The notes under the pieces were generated by a model. That model made no database searches, was not told where the DNA came from, and worked only from the letters and a program-made list of their open reading frames with translations. The translations under genes and the position numbers were made by a program. Below are positions 59,397 to 64,000 of a stretch of DNA of 64,000 bases, in pieces. Numbering within the stretch: position 1 is the first letter of the stretch; each line of letters starts with the position of its first letter. Source of the stretch: Buddleja alternifolia (Eukaryota > Streptophyta > Magnoliopsida > Lamiales > Scrophulariaceae); NCBI GenBank assembly GCA_019426215.1, contig CM033391.1:12946708-13010707 (forward strand). The letters run 5' to 3'.

Positions 59397-59915
59397 TCAA
59401 GGAGGATGACGCATGAACGCTTTGTTCACTCTCCAATCAAGATTGAAACTTGGCTCGGTGTTTGTGAGAAGTAGCTTGTGTAGGGACCAAGCAATCATCC
59501 ACTCAAGAATTTGTTTAAAGTCCATCAACACCCTTATCATCCTTTCTTCCTCATGCGTTGGGTAATGATATGGACTATTCTCTAAGTTATGGACATTAGC
59601 TCTTTTTCCTTCACCCATTGAAGTGACAAACTTGGAGTTCGTGATGTAGGACTCGAGGAGATTATTGGTTCTTCTTTCCTGAAAGAGCTCAACACTAAAA
59701 GGATAAAAAACATCAATGCGTAAAGATAATGTAGAATCAACGGGATGCTTAAAAACCTTATAGTCATCACAAATAACCATGTCATCTCCTACAATAGAGG
59801 ACAACCTACCATCATGAACATTAATTACCTCTATACCCATGGAGCTGTATAGATACCTTTCCAATTCTGCTACTATTTCAGACGCTTGAATGTTAAACTC
59901 ATCACTCTCGGGCAT
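59397..59915 (-). CDS. Unrecognised 172-residue ORF of the Athila-like unit
   Basis: It starts with ATG about 75 bases after the PBS, where gag normally begins, but I do not recognise a gag, protease or other domain. The protein is acidic, with segments such as SSIVGDDMVICDDYKVFKHP and HYPTHEEERMIRVLMDFKQI. A second copy at 63058-63540 is about 89% identical over the shared 160 residues and open throughout, which argues that it was coding in the recent past. No zinc knuckle or membrane segment is seen. It may be a remnant of a longer polyprotein or an element-specific protein. Confidence 0.5.
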   Translation of the reverse strand: MPESDEFNIQASEIVAELERYLYSSMGIEVINVHDGRLSSIVGDDMVICDDYKVFKHPVDSTLSLRIDVFYPFSVELFQERRTNNLLESYITNSKFVTSMGEGKRANVHNLENSPYHYPTHEEERMIRVLMDFKQILEWMIAWSLHKLLLTNTEPSFNLDWRVNKAFMRHPP

Positions 59916-59987
59916 TGGAAAAGAAAATGTAAAAAATCAAAGCAAAACCAAATATGTACACTAAAATCAAAAACTAAAATAAACAAA

Positions 59988-60006
59988 TCCCCGGCAACGG
60001 CGTCAA
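59988..60006 (-). other. Primer binding site of the Athila-like unit
   Basis: Minus strand TTGACGCCGTTGCCGGGGA, near the TGGCGCCGTTGCCGGGGA site used by Athila-type elements. It lies five bases inside the LTR end at 60012. Confidence 0.8.
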
Positions 60007-60011
60007 AAACT

Positions 60012-61358
60012 TGACACGCTAATACCTAACGTGCTTGAATAGCTAGTGTACTAGTCGTGGTAGTAATAAAAGTGGACAAAATAAGTCCGGGTTGTCGAAC
60101 CACGGAGACTTGGATTTTAGCTTTAGATTTTCAATAAAAGAAAAGACAATTAAAGTAAATTGCCAGAATTGATTGAATAAACGAAGGATAAAAGAGGAAA
60201 CGAGCTATAGACTGAAACTCACGTATGATAAAATGACTAAGGCACATGCTACAACCAAATCTACTCGTCAATATATATGGGTTACTCCTCGAATTATTAG
60301 ACTCCTATTGCTTTGGTGGAAACTCCTTAGTTAACTATTACCCGATGTCTCGGTTCATAATAATCCTATGATTAATTGACGGTTCTCTAAATATGTGTAT
60401 CCGAGAATCTAATCAATAACCACGCAATAACGTTCCAGAGTTTCCCCGGATAAATCCGATTAACAGCACCCAGAAATCTTTACCTATCTCTAGGGCAATT
60501 CCTCATTTGTTTCGGATGATGTGTTAATTCCCTTGAACCCTAACGTATCTTCTCTCGAATGACTAGATTAGGCAAGATAGCAAGCATATGGTGATCAAGC
60601 ACATTATTAGAATAAAAGCATAAAATTAACACACAAAGCAATAGGAGAATTAATACAAAAAATCACCTCTTATATAGTGACTCATAACTTTGGCCTTCAC
60701 ATGGCCTTTGTCCTACAAAATAAGCTCATCATCAATAGCTCAAGAAGATCTAGAACAATCATATACATAATTATGAACATAAACATGTAATGAAAGCAAG
60801 TAAAACTTCCTAAGCCTTGGTTGATGATGAATCCTAGCTTGAAACTTCAATCTCTAGCTTAATCCCCCTTCTTCTAACTCCAAGATTGATGAATTTTCGG
60901 CTCAAAATCCCAGAAAAATGCCTTTCTTCCCCAGATTTTTGAAACCCTTCAAATTGCTGAAATATAGGTTTTATAGTTTTCAAAAAACTGTTGCTCCAGC
61001 GGCGAAGCGTGAGCAAATCGGCGCCCAGGCGCGGTCCTGGTGACGTAATTGACTTGGGGAAGAAGTTGAAGGGCGCCCAGGCGTGGTAAAATAGCGCTAA
61101 GGCATGATTATGCGTAACTTCAGCCTGTTTCTTGCTTGTTCGGGCGCCCTGGCGTGATTACGGCCGCGCTTGGGCGTGGAGGTGCGAACATAAATTGTTT
61201 TGTATGTCATTTTTCCGCCCTTTCTTCGTTTGCATCCATTTACAACCTGAAATCACTTCACACATGGATTAAACGCAAATGTGGCAAGAATCAAGCGATA
61301 AATGAACCTAAAACATAAACACAACGGGCATGAAAACACGTAAAAATGACTCTTATCA
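60012..61358 (-). repeat. Athila-like LTR C (most complete)
   Basis: 1,347 bp. On the minus strand it begins TGATAAGAGTC after the polypurine tract and ends TTAGCGTGTCA before the PBS. The GC-rich island is at 61010-61190. Confidence 0.85.
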
Positions 61359-63057
61359 AGCCCCCCAAACTTATCAATTGCTCGTCCTCGAGCAATAAGA
61401 GCTATAGAATAGGAAAACATCATCAAACACAGGAGAAACAAAAAGAAAAACTACCTAACTCACTTTCGTAGAGAAAACGGTTGCACTTAGCAGGTGCAAC
61501 AAGCCTTTGAACCCTTGAGTTACCTTAAAGGATGAGTTATAGTTTCGTGAGGGTTTGCATACGATATACCCACAAAATCGCAAGATTTTTCGACCCGAAT
61601 CAGTCAATGCAAATCAATATGACTAATAAGAACGCAATGACATGAATTCATCTGTTTAAGCTCAAAATTACATATATATACACGTCACATACTTGCTCAT
61701 GTTACACCTTAACATCGAAAAGACCATCCTAAGGGTGTGGTGTAATAAATCTCAAGTATTATAGTCGAGTGGCATTCTTACCACTTCTCAAGCATTAATC
61801 CCATATCTATCAACTTTTGATTAGTCACAAGGCATGAGAATTGAAGAAAACTTCATAGCCACTTAAATTCATCACTTTATCATTTTACGCTTTAACTTAT
61901 GCCACTTTCAACTCAAAACTTTAGAGGCTAGACCATGTGCAATGTTCGGTTCTCTTAGACTTTCTATGACACCTTTGTAACGAGCTTTAGGCCAATAACT
62001 CTCAAACCGGACGGCTTTAGGGTATTATGTGTAGAGACACTCCTAAGGGCTTAATCGCTCGAGTGTCAAAGGCCACAAAACCAAACTAGGTCCTTATTCA
62101 CTTAACACTTGCATTGGCTTGAGCTTAGCTCAAATTGGCATAATAATACAGTATTCTAGGCATGGTGCTCTTCGCCCCTAGTATCTATTAAGCCTGACTT
62201 TTGCAGTCATACCATTGTTCAACCTCTTTTATTCTTGTTAAGCATACAAAGCTAACATTCTCAACTCATAACACGTGTAAAAATTCTAAGTTGATAATTC
62301 TTGGATCAAGCCTTTAAATGTTTCAAAATGGTTGTCCACTCGACTCCTCTACCCTCGACTTATGTGCATATGTGAATCATCTTAAGGACAATCTAGTCAC
62401 GTTTAGGGTCCCACAAGAAAGGAAACGATGTGTATAGTAAGAAAAGTCAAAATTAATAGAGAAAACATGCCATTGATTCAAATTAACCATTCTCAATGCA
62501 TCGAGTGAAGGGTTAAAATTCTATCCAAAAATTTGTTATGCTTGAATTTTCACAAAAATCAGTACAAAACACATGCAATAGCAACGATTCTCCCAAACTT
62601 GAGCTAAAAACAAGATCACATGACACATAAGATTAATAAGCGCTACTCATACCACCACCCCCCCCAAAACTTAAATTCAACATTGCCCTCAATGTTGACT
62701 CAATCATACATACTCAAAAGGGGGTAAACGAGAGTACTTACAACAAGGGTGCTAAAAAGCAACCCTTAATCACAAGAGATCCACTTATCCGCATTGAAAA
62801 ATTCTCCAAAGCAAAACTCGGTTACTACATTTCATGTACTCACAATACAAAACCATCAAGACCTAAAGAGATGCATGCCAAAAGTGCATGCTTGAACATA
62901 ACACAAAGAAATAAACTAAACAAGACAAAAACAAAATCAAAAAGAAAAGAAAACTTACAAACTTGGGTTGTCTCCCAAGAAGCGCTTTTTATAGTCAACA
63001 ACTTGACTTTACCGAGTCGACTCAAGAAGGATGACGCATGAATGCTTTGTCCACTCC
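61359..63057 (-). other. Second internal region of the Athila-like array
   Basis: Colinear with 57743-59396 with scattered substitutions and small indels. No frame beyond the ORF copy to its right. Confidence 0.65.
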
Positions 63058-63540
63058 TCAATCAAGAATGAAACTTGGCTCGGTGTTTGTGAGAAATAGC
63101 TTGACTAGGGACCAAGCAATCATCCACTCAAGAATTTGTTTAAAGTCCATCAACACCCTTATCATCCTTTCTTCCTCATGCGTTGGGTAATGATATGGAC
63201 TATTCTCTAAGTCATGGACACTAGCTCTTTTTCCTTCACGCATTGAAGTGACAAACTTGGAGTTCATGATGTAGGACTCGAGGAGATTATTGGTTTTTCT
63301 TTCCTGAAAAAGCTCAACACTAAAAGGATCAAAAACATCAATGTGTAAAGATAATGTAGAATCAACTGGATGCTTAAAAACCTTATAGTCATCACAAATA
63401 ACCATGTCATCTCCTACAATAGAGGACAACTTACCATCATGAACATTAATTGCCTCTATACCCGTGGAGCTATATAGAAACCTTTCCAATTCTGCTACTA
63501 TTTCAAACGCTTGAATGTTAAACTCATCACGCTCGGGCAT
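63058..63540 (-). CDS. Second copy of the unrecognised Athila-like ORF (160 residues)
   Basis: Same start and reading frame as 59397-59915. It ends about 12 residues earlier, at a premature TGA (63058-63060). Many of the amino-acid differences are conservative, such as R/K (positions 37 and 81), while the DDYKVFKHPVDSTLSL core is unchanged. Its PBS and adjoining LTR edge to the right have been destroyed by the scrambled segment. Confidence 0.5.
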   Translation of the reverse strand: MPERDEFNIQAFEIVAELERFLYSSTGIEAINVHDGKLSSIVGDDMVICDDYKVFKHPVDSTLSLHIDVFDPFSVELFQERKTNNLLESYIMNSKFVTSMREGKRASVHDLENSPYHYPTHEEERMIRVLMDFKQILEWMIAWSLVKLFLTNTEPSFILD

Positions 63541-63559
63541 TGGAAAAAAAAATGTAAAA

Positions 63560-63840
63560 AATCAAAGCAGAACCAAATATGCAAATCAATATGACTAATA
63601 AGAACGCAATGACATGAATTCAATCAAAATTAAAATATAACAAGTCATGTTACCCTTAACATCGGCAAAGGGTGTGGTGTAATAAATTTCATGGCATCAA
63701 AAACTTGACACAAGCATAATACCTAACGGATGCTTTAAATGAATGGTTGTCCAGCTAGTGTACTAGTCGTGGTAGTAATAAAAGTGGACAAAATTAACCA
63801 TTCTCAATGCATCCGGGTTAAAATTCTATCCAAAAATTTG
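63560..63840. repeat. Scrambled mosaic of LTR and internal fragments
   Basis: Pieces of about 10-45 bases follow one another. They match internal sequence near 61610, 61690 and 61735, PBS/LTR sequence near 60003, internal sequence near 62320, LTR near 60040-60080, then internal sequence near 62480-62530. Junctions fall in short shared words. After 63836 a normal internal copy resumes to the window end. Confidence 0.7.
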
Positions 63841-64000
63841 TTATGCTTGAATTTTCACAAAAATCAGTACAAAACACATGCAATAGCAACGATTCCCCCA
63901 AACTTGAGCTAAAAACAAGATCACATGACACATAAGATTAATAAGCGCTACTCATACCACCACCCCCCCCAAAACTTAAATTCAACATTGCCCTCAATGT
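63841..64000 (-). other. Start of a third internal copy, cut by window end
   Basis: Colinear with 62530-62690 and 58895-59055. Confidence 0.7.

Larger units (their letters stand above)
12837..64000 (-). mobile_element. Outer nested Copia retrotransposon (minus strand), right end beyond window
   Basis: Direct repeats start at 12837 and 22130 with the same TGGAATCGG sequence and run colinearly for over 1.4 kb once later insertions are removed. Orientation is minus. A PBS for initiator-Met tRNA lies just left of the right copy (22109-22125). A polypurine tract lies just right of the left copy (15215-15226 read on the minus strand). The gag remnant reads on the minus strand. LTR length from the intact copy is 2,378 bp, with termini TGAAGGTG and CGATTCCA. 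The right LTR is split by three younger insertions and its last ~820 bp fall past 64000. Confidence 0.8.
41276..64000 (-). mobile_element. Athila-like Gypsy tandem array (LTR-internal repeated), minus strand
   Basis: Order on the plus strand: LTR A (41276-42121 and 55471-55766), truncated internal (55767-56455), LTR B (56456-57742, lacking its first ~75 bases), internal (57743-60011), LTR C (60012-61358), internal (61359-63560), then a scrambled end. LTRs run TGATAAGAGTC to CGTGTCA on the minus strand. A PBS of the TGCCGGGGA type marks the Athila/Asp-tRNA group. Internal segments are only ~2.2 kb, with one short ORF and no gag-pol, so the family is non-autonomous. The repeated LTR-internal order suggests unequal recombination between LTRs. 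The left flank AATCT (41271-41275) should recur beyond 64000. Confidence 0.75.

Noticed and set aside
1..64000. CRISPR array or prokaryotic defence system
   Set aside because: Repeats found are LTRs, TIRs and minisatellites without regular unique spacers, and all genes are plant or plant-transposon types.

Overview
This window is a transposon-dense intergenic stretch of a flowering-plant nuclear genome, probably a eudicot. The evidence is spliceosomal introns, plant-type LTR retrotransposons primed by initiator-Met, Asp-like and other tRNAs, tRNA-derived SINEs, MITEs and one ordinary plant gene. That gene, at 6132-7385 on the minus strand, is a single-exon fasciclin-like arabinogalactan protein closely resembling FLA4/SOS5. 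I see no other conventional host gene, no rRNA or intact tRNA gene, and no CRISPR array.

Bases 1-2180 are the right part of a coding-poor, non-autonomous Copia-type LTR element. Bases 2181-12836 are AT-rich intergenic DNA around FLA4. It carries two SINEs with target-site duplications (TSDs), a possible third SINE, a fold-back MITE (3505-3754), a PIF/Harbinger MITE (5029-5368), a hAT MITE (7944-8389), two minisatellites and a decayed LTR-like stretch.

From 12837 to the window end there is one nest of insertions. The outermost element is a minus-strand Copia with 2.4-kb LTRs: 3' LTR 12837-15214, decayed gag 18651-19330, PBS 22109-22125, and a 5' LTR starting at 22130. That 5' LTR is split three times. 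The first insertion is a Mutator-like element with a truncated FAR1-type transposase gene (22761-26215). The second is a 14-kb Sirevirus-type Copia (26808-40966) with gag, pol and a long extra 3' ORF. The third is a minus-strand Athila-like tandem LTR/internal array (41276 to beyond 64000). The array is itself split by a 13.3-kb Tat-lineage Gypsy element (42122-55470). A Mutator MITE (20893-21272) and a probable solo LTR (15769-17452) sit inside the outer element.

The most notable content is in the retrotransposon accessory genes. The Tat element carries, antisense to gag-pol, a plant-mobile-domain gene with its own TATA box. Five GT-AG introns can be placed at phase-matching boundaries (six exons, 54157 down to 50592). 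The Sirevirus 3' ORF has two ~81-bp phase-1 introns that restore an open frame. Both imply elements that keep unspliced genomic RNA while expressing spliced accessory mRNAs. The MULE carries arrays of a TATACAG-type word almost entirely in its introns and 3' part. The extreme right end (63560-63840) is a fine-grained mosaic of shuffled LTR and internal fragments. All the retroelement genes seen are broken by in-frame stops or frameshifts, so nothing here looks autonomously active.
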